Made by a program: the position numbers and the translations under genes
In this document: positions 1 to 8,404 of the stretch, piece by piece
Layout: each line of letters starts with the position of its first letter
Numbering within the stretch: position 1 is the first letter of the stretch
The notes under the pieces: generated by a model
Seen by the model: only the letters and a program-made list of their open reading frames with translations
The model's database searches: none
Told to the model about the DNA's origin: nothing
Assembly (NCBI GenBank): GCA_026014585.1
Contig: JAOZIA010000002.1
Span: forward strand, 1-64,000
Source: Candidatus Bathyarchaeota archaeon
GTDB taxonomy: Archaea; Thermoproteota; Bathyarchaeia; Bathyarchaeales; Bathycorpusculaceae
Direction: 5' to 3'
Length of the DNA stretch: 64,000 bases

Positions 1-255
1 TATTTTTTGTGTGCTCCAAGCAGTTCCGTTCCAATGAGCATAAACTAATACGTCTGCAATAGTGTGATCTTGTTTCGGATGTTCACTGTAGCATATGTGA
101 GGATTATCTGCCGAGTCTAAGGCTAAAGAACTAGCCCCAATTGTTCCCTCGGAAGATATCGTTTGTATATCCCATGTTAAACTGCTTGATTGGGCAACAG
201 TATAATTACAAATTAGTAAAAGTAAAAACAATATGAAAGGTGTAACTTTTAACAT
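1..255 (-). CDS. Secreted protein, 3' part cut off by window edge
   Basis: Only the first 85 residues are in the window; the gene runs off the left edge. They start with a clear signal peptide (Lys3, then a Phe/Leu/Ile-rich core at about 6-16, with a possible cleavage site after VAQ near residue 22). The following segment 'SLALDSADNPHICY' is the kind of repeat unit seen in exported archaeal beta-propeller-like proteins. I infer an extracellular, perhaps repeat-built protein; no enzyme motif is visible. It follows the large DUF2341 gene on the same strand, separated by a poly-T tract and a TATA-like box, so it probably has its own promoter. Confidence 0.7.
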   Translation of the reverse strand, partial: MLKVTPFILFLLLLICNYTVAQSSSLTWDIQTISSEGTIGASSLALDSADNPHICYSEHPKQDHTIADVLVYAHWNGTAWSTQKI

Positions 256-302
256 TTTTGTCAATTTAAGTTTCCTTATGATAGTCCAAAAGGGAAACTG
301 GG

Positions 303-312
303 CTTATATATT
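303..312 (-). promoter_or_regulatory. TATA-like box for the minus-strand gene at 1-255
   Basis: On the minus strand this reads AATATATAAG, a good archaeal TATA element, about 50 bases upstream of the ATG at 255. It lies just beyond the T-tract that ends the preceding gene. Confidence 0.45.
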
Positions 313-318
313 TTTTTT

Positions 319-329
319 AAAAAAAAAAA
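319..329 (-). terminator. Poly-T terminator of the DUF2341 gene
   Basis: Eleven consecutive T on the minus strand directly follow the TAA stop (330-332) of the large gene. Archaeal RNA polymerase terminates on such runs without needing a hairpin. Confidence 0.55.
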
Positions 330-3300
330 TTAAAAGGGTGTAAAGATTATTTTGCCGGGGTTGTTACTAGTTTGATCACCCTGATTTGATGTTTGAAAAT
401 GTCTGCTATTGATGTTACGGTACTTGATAATGAAATTGCAGTTCATTTTGACATCTGCCAAGTAATCGTCGTCAGTATTTAAGGATACACCGAAGCCATC
501 AGGTACATAACCATTAACAACTACTAAACCCACCCATGCACCAGTAATTGAACATTGCTTGTTTACTCTTATGCCGACAGCATCTCGACTATTCAATCTA
601 ATTAGTCCAGTGATTAGCGAACCATAAAGCGTATCTTCTATACCACTGTTCTCATCGTTACCACCTAGTTCAATTCCAATAGCACCTGGTCTGTCTATCT
701 TTAGCTTTATGTCAACCGCATCAATGAACGTATAAGCAAAACTTTTACTGTTGTCCGAGCCTTCCTTTTTCGAGTTAAAAACGATCCCTTTTTTAACGTT
801 TATCATAGTTACATTTGTGATGTTTGTTGCTTCACTATAACGTTCGTCATCGCTGCCATTTTTTATCAGAATTCCTACTTCGCAATCTTTGATTGTAACG
901 TTTCTTATTTGGGCACCCCGCGTATTTTCAATGACAATTCCAACTTGATTGGGCATATTATTTCCATCGATTATAAGATTTTCAATTAGCGGACAGTATG
1001 TTTGAGTTGAGGGATTTCCAATATGGATTATGCCTCCATTGGTTTTGTCAGTTTCCCATTTTTGTTCATCCCACTTTGCAGTAGAAACTATGCCATTTCC
1101 TCCACCATTGTAGATAACAAAATCTGATAATCCAGTCACTTCATCTTTTAGCCATATTGTGTTACTAACAGAATTAAAGACAGGACTTATGTTGCCTCCT
1201 ACAGGTGTGATGTTTTCTATGCTTGATGGTCCGTGTCTGGTCCATTGGTCTTCGTGATATGGTTCTAGGCTTGAGTTTGTGCATTTTTTTACTGCTATCC
1301 AGTCTATTTCTAGGTAGCAGTATTCAACGTTCCATTCAGCGACGCCACATGCAAAGTATGGTCTAAACTCTAGGTCTTGTGTAGTGTAGCTGGTGTAGTC
1401 TACGTGGAGGTCTTGTCCTTCTTGGAATTGTCCAGTGTTTTGGTAGTAGTTGATGAAGTAGGTTCTCCATTGGCCTACGGTTAAGGAAGCTCCTACGTTA
1501 GGCAGCAGTAATCCATAACCATGAGTGAATACCCAGCCTAACTCATCAGCGTACGGTCTAATCAATGATCCACCTAAGTTGACTATGCCACTGTTGGATG
1601 AGGCTCTTGCTTTCATCCGTAAACCGCAGTTGGGGTAGGCTTCTTTGCAGGTGATTTCCACCTCTGAAAAACTGTCCGGTGGAGCGGTCAAAACCAGCTT
1701 GCTATACTCTACCGCGTAACTAGCTTGATCCCATATGCCAAAGAAAGGATCAGAGAAAATGTCAACAAACCATTTACTGTCATCAAGCACCGCGCCGTTA
1801 AAGTCATCAAAGAACACAAACGTTTCATACGGGTCACTCTCACTAAGAGCAGTAGGATTGCCATAGTACATGTGCAAGGTACGGTCATAAGCATTTTCAG
1901 CATCACCTAAACTCTCTGCAATCTTAACCCAAACAAGCGCAGTGTCATTTTCTACGGATTCAATCCAATACGATAGTGACGTTAGGCCATCTGAGCTTGT
2001 AAACCGCAAATCACTAAAGTCTTCATTGCCGATTTCATCCAAGTAAACCTCTGACCCAGAATCGTTACCCATGCCATGATGCACAATCACTGCAATTTGA
2101 TAGTCTGTTCCTGCTCCAACTGCACCGTGAATCGTGTGGCTTTTTCGGCTGCTCCATTTATCATTAAACCAGTGGTGCGTCTCAGTTTTCCAACTATCCT
2201 GATGTGTGGGTTCAGTTTCGACGTATCGATGCATGAATACCCAATCAAAATATGTGTCATTGTCGGGGTTTCCTATGGGCGCAAAGGTAATTGTTGAGCC
2301 GTTCTCAGCTGTACTGCAGGTTCTCATTGCACTTAACTGGTCCCATCGGGTAGTATAGATGGAGTTAAACTTTGTAACTTCAACAGTATGCCAATCTGTG
2401 TCTTTAGGGTTGACCATTTCGGGAGAGGTAGTTCCATTATCAGCAGTAACGTAGTCAACCAAGGTCAAGTTCTCGTTTGAGTAGTCACTTGCTTTAAAGA
2501 AGGGTGCATTACTTGCATTTCTGGTATAAATTGCCCATCCACCGCTGGTCAACTGTGACTTAACCTTAAACTTGAACCGGTAATTATCCATGCTCTCTGG
2601 CCTTGCTTTCTGTGCATACTGAGTTTCATTTCCTGCACCCGAAATCTTCAAGTTCCCATCAGCAATGGCAGTTTCACCACTCAAAGTCCAATTATTTGGG
2701 CTAGACGAAAAGTCATCAAAAAAGTCAAATGTTTCAGCGCCATTGCTTTCACTTGTAAGTTCGGGGTCACTGTTACCATAATACAGGAAAACCGTGCAGT
2801 CATCATCCAAAGTCTCATTCAGTTTAACCCAGACTTTAGCTGTATCATTGTCAATTGATTCTATCCAGTAATTCAGGGGTGTCTGGTTTTGTGTTGCCTC
2901 ATTCCAACCAGTGAATCTGATGTCTTTGAAATCATCTTGTGCCATCCCAAACAGGTAAACATCACCCTGATAATCGTAGCCTGCACCGTTATGCAAAGTA
3001 ATAGCAACTGTATAGTTTTCTCCAGCCCCAAAAGCACCACTTATCACGTGTTCTTTTCTGTGTGTCCAGTCATCATATTGGCTACTCCAAGCAATGGACT
3101 GTTCTTCTGGTTGAGTTTGCCCGTCTTCAGCATGGTCAGGTTCATTTTGCATATATTTAGCCATAAACACCCAGTCAATGAGCGTATCGTTGTTGGGTGC
3201 AGCACCATATGGCGTAAATGCAATAACAGAGCCGTTTTCTGCTGTATCACATATTGCTATTGCACTTTGGTCATCCCATCGAGCAGTGTAGCTGGAATCC

Positions 3301-5933
3301 GTTTTGGTTATTTCAACAGTGTGCCAGTCGGTATCTTTCGGTGTCTCCATTTCAGGCAAAGTGGTACAGTTTTCCCCATCTGCTGTAACGTAATCGACAA
3401 GTGTTAGATTAGAGCTGTCATAGTCACTTACTCTGAAATAGGGTGCATTAGGCTGTCCAGACGTAAATAGGGGGTCTTTTCCAGCGGGATATGCTGCCCA
3501 TCCACCATTAGTTAGGTTAGACTTAACTTTAAATTTAAACCTATAGTTATCCATGTTTTCTGGTCTTGTTTTTTGTGCGTATTGGGTTTCGTTTCCTGCA
3601 CCTGAAATTACCAAGTTGCCGTCAGTAATGGCAGTTCCACCACTCAATGTCCAATTATTTGTGCTTGAAAAATCATCGAAGAAAACAAACGTGTCAGTGC
3701 CACTGCTTTCACTTGTTGCTGATGCGTTTCCGTAATATATGAAAATAGTGCGGTCGTACCCGGTCTCTGAATCACCTAGAACGTCATCTATTTTTACCCA
3801 GATTTTTGCTGTGTCGTTTTCTATGGATTCTATCCAATAGGCTAATTGTGAAGTTCCATCTGAACCTGTGAATCGGATATCGCTAAAGTCATTTTTGCAA
3901 ATGTTGCCAAGATACACATGATCTTTTGAGTCATTACCCCAGCTATAATGAATATTTAATGAGACTTGATAGTTTGTTCCAGCGCCAACTACGCCGTATA
4001 TTGTATGATTTTTTCGGTGACTCCAATCCTGACTAAACCAACCAAGCGTAGATTCTGGTTCCCAAATTGAATGCGCTGGTTCCGTTTCAACATATTTGCC
4101 TAGAAACACCCAGTCAATGTATGTATGATTGTTTGGTGCATGTGAATATGGCGAAAAGGCAATTGTTGCGCCCTCTTCTGGTGTAGTGCATGTTCTTGTT
4201 GCGCTAAGTTGATCCCATCTAGCAGTGTAACTGGAACCCGACTTAGTTATTTCTACTATATGCCAGTTGGTATCTTTAGGGTTTTGCATCTCTGGAGAAG
4301 TGCTTCCTTCATCTGTAGTGTCATAACCAACTAATGTTAAGTTAGTGTTGTAGTAGTCGTATACTCTAAAGAATGGCTCATAATAGTAAGGCGGTGACGA
4401 AACTGTTGGTGGATCATGCGTTGCTCTTGGATATGCAGCCCAACCACCATTAGTTAACAAGGACTTCACTTTAAATCTGAACCTATAATCATCCATATTC
4501 AATGGCCTTGTTTTCTGTGCATACTGAAACTCACTCACCCCACCAACAAGAACCAAATTTCCATCATCAATCTGTGTACCACTAAGAGTCCAATTATTTG
4601 GGCTATAATTAAAATCATCAAAAAATGGAAATGTTGCTGTACCATCGCTCATCGTTTCAGCATCAGAATTGCCGTAATATAAGTAAATAATTTGATCTTC
4701 ATCCAAGTTATCGGCTACATTAACCCATACTTTAGCTACGTCGTTGTCGATTGATTCGATCCAGTAACTTAAGCTTGAAATACCATCTGAACCAGTAAAA
4801 CGAATATCCCGAAAATCAGATACACAATTGCTACCTACATAAACATCTGAACCTGAATCATTGCCTTCACCGTAATGAACATTTATTTGTATTGGGTAAT
4901 TAGAACCCGCTCCTTGGCTGCCTAAAATGACGTGCCCTTTTCTATAACTCCAATTTAAGTCATACCAGTTAACCGATACATTTGGAATACCAGTTGTCCA
5001 AGTATTATCATGGTAAGGTCCATTTTCTAAATATTTGCCTAGAAATACCCAGTCAAAGTTAGTGTTGGCTGCTGGTGCACCTCCTAATGGCGTAAAAGCA
5101 ACCCAGTTGCCTGTTTCAGGTGTTGTGCAGTATACCGTTCCCGTTTGGCTATCATCATAGCAATGGCTGTAGTTATTACCGGACTTCCTTACTTCATATG
5201 TATGCCAGTCTGGATCAACAGAATAGTCTGATCTAGGGTCAGTGCATCCACCATCAGGTGCATGGTAATAGGCATGATGATCACGTGCATACCAATAGTC
5301 AAACACCTCAAAGAAGGGAACATAATAGTAAGGTGAGTAAGAAGTGCACGGGGGGTTGTGTGATGCTCTTGGGTACGCGCCCCAGCCACAATTGGTCAAA
5401 AAAGATTGAGCTTTTAACCTAAACCTATAATTGTCTAAATTAGCTGGCCTTTCTTTCATAGCATATTGAAACGTGCCACCACCACTTACGAGCACCAATT
5501 TACCATTTGTAATCTGGGCACCGCTAAGAGTCCAGTTATTTGGACTAGAGGTAAAGTCGTCAAAGAAATCAAAAGTGGAGGCACCATTGCTTTCACTGGT
5601 AGCAGAAGAATTACCGTAGTATAGATAGATGGTGCAGTCATTGTCAAGGTTTTCAGTTATTTTTACCCAAACCTTAGCAACATCGTTTTGTTCATCAATA
5701 GATTCTATCCAATAATTTAAACTGGATTCCGATACACCATTATAAACAGTAAAACGGATATCGCTGAAATCGTTTTTACATATTCCACTTAAGTAGACAT
5801 CTTCTTGATAGTCAGAACCTAAACCATAATGAATATTCATCGCAACTTGATAGTTTGTTCCAGCTCCTGCTACACCTTTTATAACGTGACTTTTTCTACA
5901 ACTCCAATCATCATATTGAGCACACCAAACCAT
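330..5933 (-). CDS. Giant five-repeat DUF2341 protein with C-terminal beta-helix-like region
   Basis: The product is 1867 residues. Five DUF2341 modules repeat about every 310 residues. Each opens with a W..RK.H.I.G..GAG-type motif, then DIRFT, YWIESI, AKVWV and YLYYGN, followed by an FDDF...NNWTLSG segment and a second beta-rich half (YRFK.K..LT.GGWA, DWVF..KY). The last 300 or so residues differ and have the short repeated strands of a right-handed beta-helix (LIENLIIDGNN, AQIRNVTIKDC, ITNVTMINV). DUF2341 proteins are usually extracellular and perhaps sugar-binding, but no signal peptide or membrane anchor is visible. An AAGGAG site lies 12 bases before the ATG. Product function is unknown; a surface adhesin or virus-like fibre are both possible. 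Confidence 0.85.
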   Translation of the reverse strand: MVWCAQYDDWSCRKSHVIKGVAGAGTNYQVAMNIHYGLGSDYQEDVYLSGICKNDFSDIRFTVYNGVSESSLNYWIESIDEQNDVAKVWVKITENLDNDCTIYLYYGNSSATSESNGASTFDFFDDFTSSPNNWTLSGAQITNGKLVLVSGGGTFQYAMKERPANLDNYRFRLKAQSFLTNCGWGAYPRASHNPPCTSYSPYYYVPFFEVFDYWYARDHHAYYHAPDGGCTDPRSDYSVDPDWHTYEVRKSGNNYSHCYDDSQTGTVYCTTPETGNWVAFTPLGGAPAANTNFDWVFLGKYLENGPYHDNTWTTGIPNVSVNWYDLNWSYRKGHVILGSQGAGSNYPIQINVHYGEGNDSGSDVYVGSNCVSDFRDIRFTGSDGISSLSYWIESIDNDVAKVWVNVADNLDEDQIIYLYYGNSDAETMSDGTATFPFFDDFNYSPNNWTLSGTQIDDGNLVLVGGVSEFQYAQKTRPLNMDDYRFRFKVKSLLTNGGWAAYPRATHDPPTVSSPPYYYEPFFRVYDYYNTNLTLVGYDTTDEGSTSPEMQNPKDTNWHIVEITKSGSSYTARWDQLSATRTCTTPEEGATIAFSPYSHAPNNHTYIDWVFLGKYVETEPAHSIWEPESTLGWFSQDWSHRKNHTIYGVVGAGTNYQVSLNIHYSWGNDSKDHVYLGNICKNDFSDIRFTGSDGTSQLAYWIESIENDTAKIWVKIDDVLGDSETGYDRTIFIYYGNASATSESSGTDTFVFFDDFSSTNNWTLSGGTAITDGNLVISGAGNETQYAQKTRPENMDNYRFKFKVKSNLTNGGWAAYPAGKDPLFTSGQPNAPYFRVSDYDSSNLTLVDYVTADGENCTTLPEMETPKDTDWHTVEITKTDSSYTARWDDQSAIAICDTAENGSVIAFTPYGAAPNNDTLIDWVFMAKYMQNEPDHAEDGQTQPEEQSIAWSSQYDDWTHRKEHVISGAFGAGENYTVAITLHNGAGYDYQGDVYLFGMAQDDFKDIRFTGWNEATQNQTPLNYWIESIDNDTAKVWVKLNETLDDDCTVFLYYGNSDPELTSESNGAETFDFFDDFSSSPNNWTLSGETAIADGNLKISGAGNETQYAQKARPESMDNYRFKFKVKSQLTSGGWAIYTRNASNAPFFKASDYSNENLTLVDYVTADNGTTSPEMVNPKDTDWHTVEVTKFNSIYTTRWDQLSAMRTCSTAENGSTITFAPIGNPDNDTYFDWVFMHRYVETEPTHQDSWKTETHHWFNDKWSSRKSHTIHGAVGAGTDYQIAVIVHHGMGNDSGSEVYLDEIGNEDFSDLRFTSSDGLTSLSYWIESVENDTALVWVKIAESLGDAENAYDRTLHMYYGNPTALSESDPYETFVFFDDFNGAVLDDSKWFVDIFSDPFFGIWDQASYAVEYSKLVLTAPPDSFSEVEITCKEAYPNCGLRMKARASSNSGIVNLGGSLIRPYADELGWVFTHGYGLLLPNVGASLTVGQWRTYFINYYQNTGQFQEGQDLHVDYTSYTTQDLEFRPYFACGVAEWNVEYCYLEIDWIAVKKCTNSSLEPYHEDQWTRHGPSSIENITPVGGNISPVFNSVSNTIWLKDEVTGLSDFVIYNGGGNGIVSTAKWDEQKWETDKTNGGIIHIGNPSTQTYCPLIENLIIDGNNMPNQVGIVIENTRGAQIRNVTIKDCEVGILIKNGSDDERYSEATNITNVTMINVKKGIVFNSKKEGSDNSKSFAYTFIDAVDIKLKIDRPGAIGIELGGNDENSGIEDTLYGSLITGLIRLNSRDAVGIRVNKQCSITGAWVGLVVVNGYVPDGFGVSLNTDDDYLADVKMNCNFIIKYRNINSRHFQTSNQGDQTSNNPGKIIFTPF

Positions 5934-6027
5934 TTTAGCATAATCTCCTTTTTTACACGTCTATTGTATGCAATCAAGCTTTAAGGAAGACGAAAACTTA
6001 CAGAATCACCCTTTTAGCTTAATTAAC

Positions 6028-6061
6028 TTCTGAAACACTTCGTTTAGCTTAAAACTCAAAG
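6028..6061. repeat. Copy 1 of a short direct repeat (core CGTTTAGCTTAAAA)
   Basis: The segment contains GAAACA, three variable bases, then CGTTTAGCTTAAAA. A second copy lies at 6393-6425, in the same orientation. Both are in the gene-poor stretch between the DUF2341 gene and the winged-helix regulator. Confidence 0.4.
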
Positions 6062-6161
6062 GTCACTACAAGTCTAAGGTTGTGAAAGGCATATCCAGAG
6101 AATTATTTGATGTTCTGGACGTAAGCAAAAAAATCAACAATAACTTTCACTGAGGGTTATT

Positions 6162-6254
6162 ATGGGTTGTTTAGAAAGACTATATACGCTTATTCAAAGA
6201 CATGTTAGAGAAATCGCTTTAGATAATCCTGACTACACTGAAAAGAAAAAATAA
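6162..6254 (+). CDS. Possible 30-residue peptide
   Basis: An ATG reading frame of 30 codons (starts MGCLERLYTLIQRHV, ends YTEKKK) has a GAGG motif 8 bases before the start. It sits alone in the gap 5934-6463. It has no recognisable domain and may be chance; the ribosome-site-like motif and charged helical composition are the only support. The rest of this gap holds the two short direct repeats and AT-rich promoter-like sequence. Confidence 0.25.
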   Translation: MGCLERLYTLIQRHVREIALDNPDYTEKKK

Positions 6255-6392
6255 AAATAAGTGCAAAGCAAGCCTTCTAAAGAATTATCTATAAATACCA
6301 TTAGCAAAGAAGGAAGATATAATATATGTTAACTTTTATGAGAAATAATTAATCCAGTAGGGACATGTTTTACTTTTACTTACCTCTCCCCT

Positions 6393-6425
6393 ACCGAAAC
6401 AATCCGTTTAGCTTAAAAGCTAATA
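6393..6425. repeat. Copy 2 of the short direct repeat
   Basis: It matches the copy at 6028-6061 (GAAACA, three variable bases, CGTTTAGCTTAAAA). This copy lies 40-70 bases upstream of the winged-helix gene, so it could be an operator of that regulator. Confidence 0.4.
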
Positions 6426-6463
6426 AAACCAAATAAGCCAACCTCATTGGAGAGCAGTTAAAT

Positions 6464-6799
6464 ATGAATTTGGAGAAATTGTTAACTTCTGGTTGTAGGC
6501 AAAGGATTCTTAAAACTTTACAAAAAGAGAAATCACTTAACATTATGGGGCTTGTTACAAAAATTAACAGCACGTACATTGAGGTTAATCGTAATGTGAA
6601 GATTCTTGAGCGGGAAGGTATTGTTTCTGAGCGCCGTTTTGGCAGGGTAAGGATGATTGTCCTAAACCAGGAGGACCAAAAAACCGTTCTTCTGTTGCAA
6701 GCTCTTAAAATATTAAGCAGTCAAGAAAAACCCTTTGGACTTAGAAAGCACAATACTGAAGATCTGCAGAAAAAAAATGCACCAGTTCAAGCAAAATAA
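6464..6799 (+). CDS. Small winged-helix transcriptional regulator
   Basis: The product is 111 residues. The first 80 form a winged-helix DNA-binding domain of the ArsR/MarR type: helix SGCRQRILKTLQKEKSL, recognition region TYIEVNRNVKILEREGIV, then the wing SERRFGRVRMIVLN. The last 25 residues are polar and probably disordered. No metal- or ligand-binding motif is seen. The next gene follows after 13 bases and has its own AAGGAG site overlapping the end of this one, so the two are probably co-transcribed. The direct repeat just upstream is a candidate autoregulatory operator. The target genes are unknown. Confidence 0.75.
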   Translation: MNLEKLLTSGCRQRILKTLQKEKSLNIMGLVTKINSTYIEVNRNVKILEREGIVSERRFGRVRMIVLNQEDQKTVLLLQALKILSSQEKPFGLRKHNTEDLQKKNAPVQAK

Positions 6800-6812
6800 G
6801 GAGTAAAACAGG

Positions 6813-7079
6813 ATGGAAAAGCAGAGCTTTTTTGTCAAGATTATGTTAGTATTGACTGAAAGTTTACATATTATTAACGCTTGTCGTGCGGGTGTTTCGT
6901 CAAAATCCAGCAAGTTTGATGTGCTGTGTGATCAGATTATTGATAGCGCTATTGTAGGGGGCATAACTGGTGTGTCAGCGTATGTTGCTGCTGGAGAAAA
7001 TGCTTCGATAACTGCTACAGTGCTTGCATTTATCTTGACTTTTCTAATCAAAATGAAGGAATATAGAAATATAAAATAG
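6813..7079 (+). CDS. Small membrane protein of unknown function
   Basis: The product is 88 residues. The second half holds one or two hydrophobic helices (about 44-62 and 66-80, AIVGGITGVSAYVAAG and ITATVLAFILTFLI), ending in a short basic tail. The N-terminal half is amphipathic. A strong AAGGAG site lies 9 bases before the ATG, and the gene follows the winged-helix regulator closely. I do not recognise a family. The gap after it (7080 to about 7290) holds only T-rich, terminator-like sequence. Confidence 0.6.
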   Translation: MEKQSFFVKIMLVLTESLHIINACRAGVSSKSSKFDVLCDQIIDSAIVGGITGVSAYVAAGENASITATVLAFILTFLIKMKEYRNIK

Positions 7080-7378
7080 TTTTGACCCATTTTTTACTGT
7101 TTTAAATGTTTCAATAGCATCATTATACATTTGCTGTTTGCCAGTACTTGCCCTTTGCTCAAGTTTTAACTACAAACCTTAGCAACCGCGTTTTTATTTC
7201 GAAACTCTTTTGAAATAGTCATGCTGGACCCACCAAATTATTAAGTTAAACTTGTATTTACAATCAGTAACTAGCAACTAAACTGGGTGGGTATGGTATA
7301 ACTCGAAAACTAAGCAACCGTTTTTCTGTCTGGTTAGCTTTAGCCCTGTTAGCTGGTTGCCTGATTTTTGATGCGTAT

Positions 7379-8404
7379 TTGCTTTATAGTTTTGAGCAGA
7401 TTTTTCCGCAGTATATGGGTGTGGCGTTTTTGTTGGCGCAGGCAGGCTTAATTTTGTTTAGTGCCGTGGGTCTTTTTAGGTCAAAAAAGACTGCTTATTA
7501 TTCCGCCCTTATCGTGGCTGTTGTATCTGTTGCTCTGGGCGGCGCCGCTGGCATAATATACTATACAAGCGGCAGTCTCAGCTTAAACTCAACCATCACC
7601 AGTCTGTCTTCAATGCTGATAGGTGCCCTTTTAGCGGTTTGCATCTTTATAGTTGAACCTCCGAAAAGTAAAATGACGGCCATAACAACCGAAAGCAACA
7701 GCCCATACGCAATTCAAACAATCAATGCCTCAAAAGACTACATCCTAGGCGCAAACACTGTACCAGCAGTCAAAAACATAGACCTAACCATACAAAAAGG
7801 CGAATTCGTCGCGATAATGGGTCCTTCAGGCAGCGGAAAATCAACCCTGCTAAACCTGCTAGGCGCTCTTGACAAGCCCACTTCTGGACAAATACTCATT
7901 GACGGCGTAGATATTTCCGCTCTAAACCAAGATGAACTTGCCAAACTGCGAAACGAAAAATTAGGATTCATTTTCCAAGCATACAACCTAATTGCCCGGT
8001 CAAGTGTAATCCGCAACTTGGAGTTGCCCGCGTTAGTGAAGGGTTACTCAAAAGAGGAACGCGCCAAAAAAATTTCTGCTCTTCTAGAAACGGTTCATTT
8101 AAGCAACAAGATAGCCGTGAAACCAAAAACGCTCAGTGGAGGCGAGCAGCAACGCATTGCCATTTGCCGGGCGCTTATTAATGAACCCGAAATAATCCTT
8201 GCTGATGAACCAACTGGAAACTTGGATTCTAAGACAGGCCACGAAATTATGGCTTTTCTAAGAAACCTGAATTCTGAAAAACAAACCACAATAGTAGTTG
8301 TTACGCATGACCTTGAAGTTGCAAAAAAAACAGATAAAATTATTTATTTCAGAGATGGAAGAATTCTTAAGGAAGAACAAACAGGCGTTGAGGTGTTTGC
8401 ATGA
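7379..8404 (+). CDS. ABC transporter ATPase (MacB/LolD type) with fused N-terminal membrane segments
   Basis: This is the ATPase of an exporter. The C-terminal 230 residues are a complete nucleotide-binding domain: Walker A GPSGSGKST, Q-loop FQAYNLI, signature LSGGEQQR, Walker B ILADEPTGNLDS and the H-loop VVTHD, typical of the LolD/MacB family. About 100 residues of hydrophobic helices precede it, which is unusual since these ATPases are normally soluble. The TTG used here is the first ordinary start in frame, but the frame stays open back to 7271 and encodes another hydrophobic helix (VWLALALLAGCLIF). The true start may therefore be non-standard, near 7298. Its stop overlaps the next ATG (ATGA), so it forms an operon with the two following genes. 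Confidence 0.85.
   Translation: MLYSFEQIFPQYMGVAFLLAQAGLILFSAVGLFRSKKTAYYSALIVAVVSVALGGAAGIIYYTSGSLSLNSTITSLSSMLIGALLAVCIFIVEPPKSKMTAITTESNSPYAIQTINASKDYILGANTVPAVKNIDLTIQKGEFVAIMGPSGSGKSTLLNLLGALDKPTSGQILIDGVDISALNQDELAKLRNEKLGFIFQAYNLIARSSVIRNLELPALVKGYSKEERAKKISALLETVHLSNKIAVKPKTLSGGEQQRIAICRALINEPEIILADEPTGNLDSKTGHEIMAFLRNLNSEKQTTIVVVTHDLEVAKKTDKIIYFRDGRILKEEQTGVEVFA

Noticed and set aside
2889-3407. A 172-codon plus-strand open frame inside the DUF2341 gene
   Set aside because: It is antisense to a strongly patterned repeat protein, has biased Cys/Ile composition and no domain.
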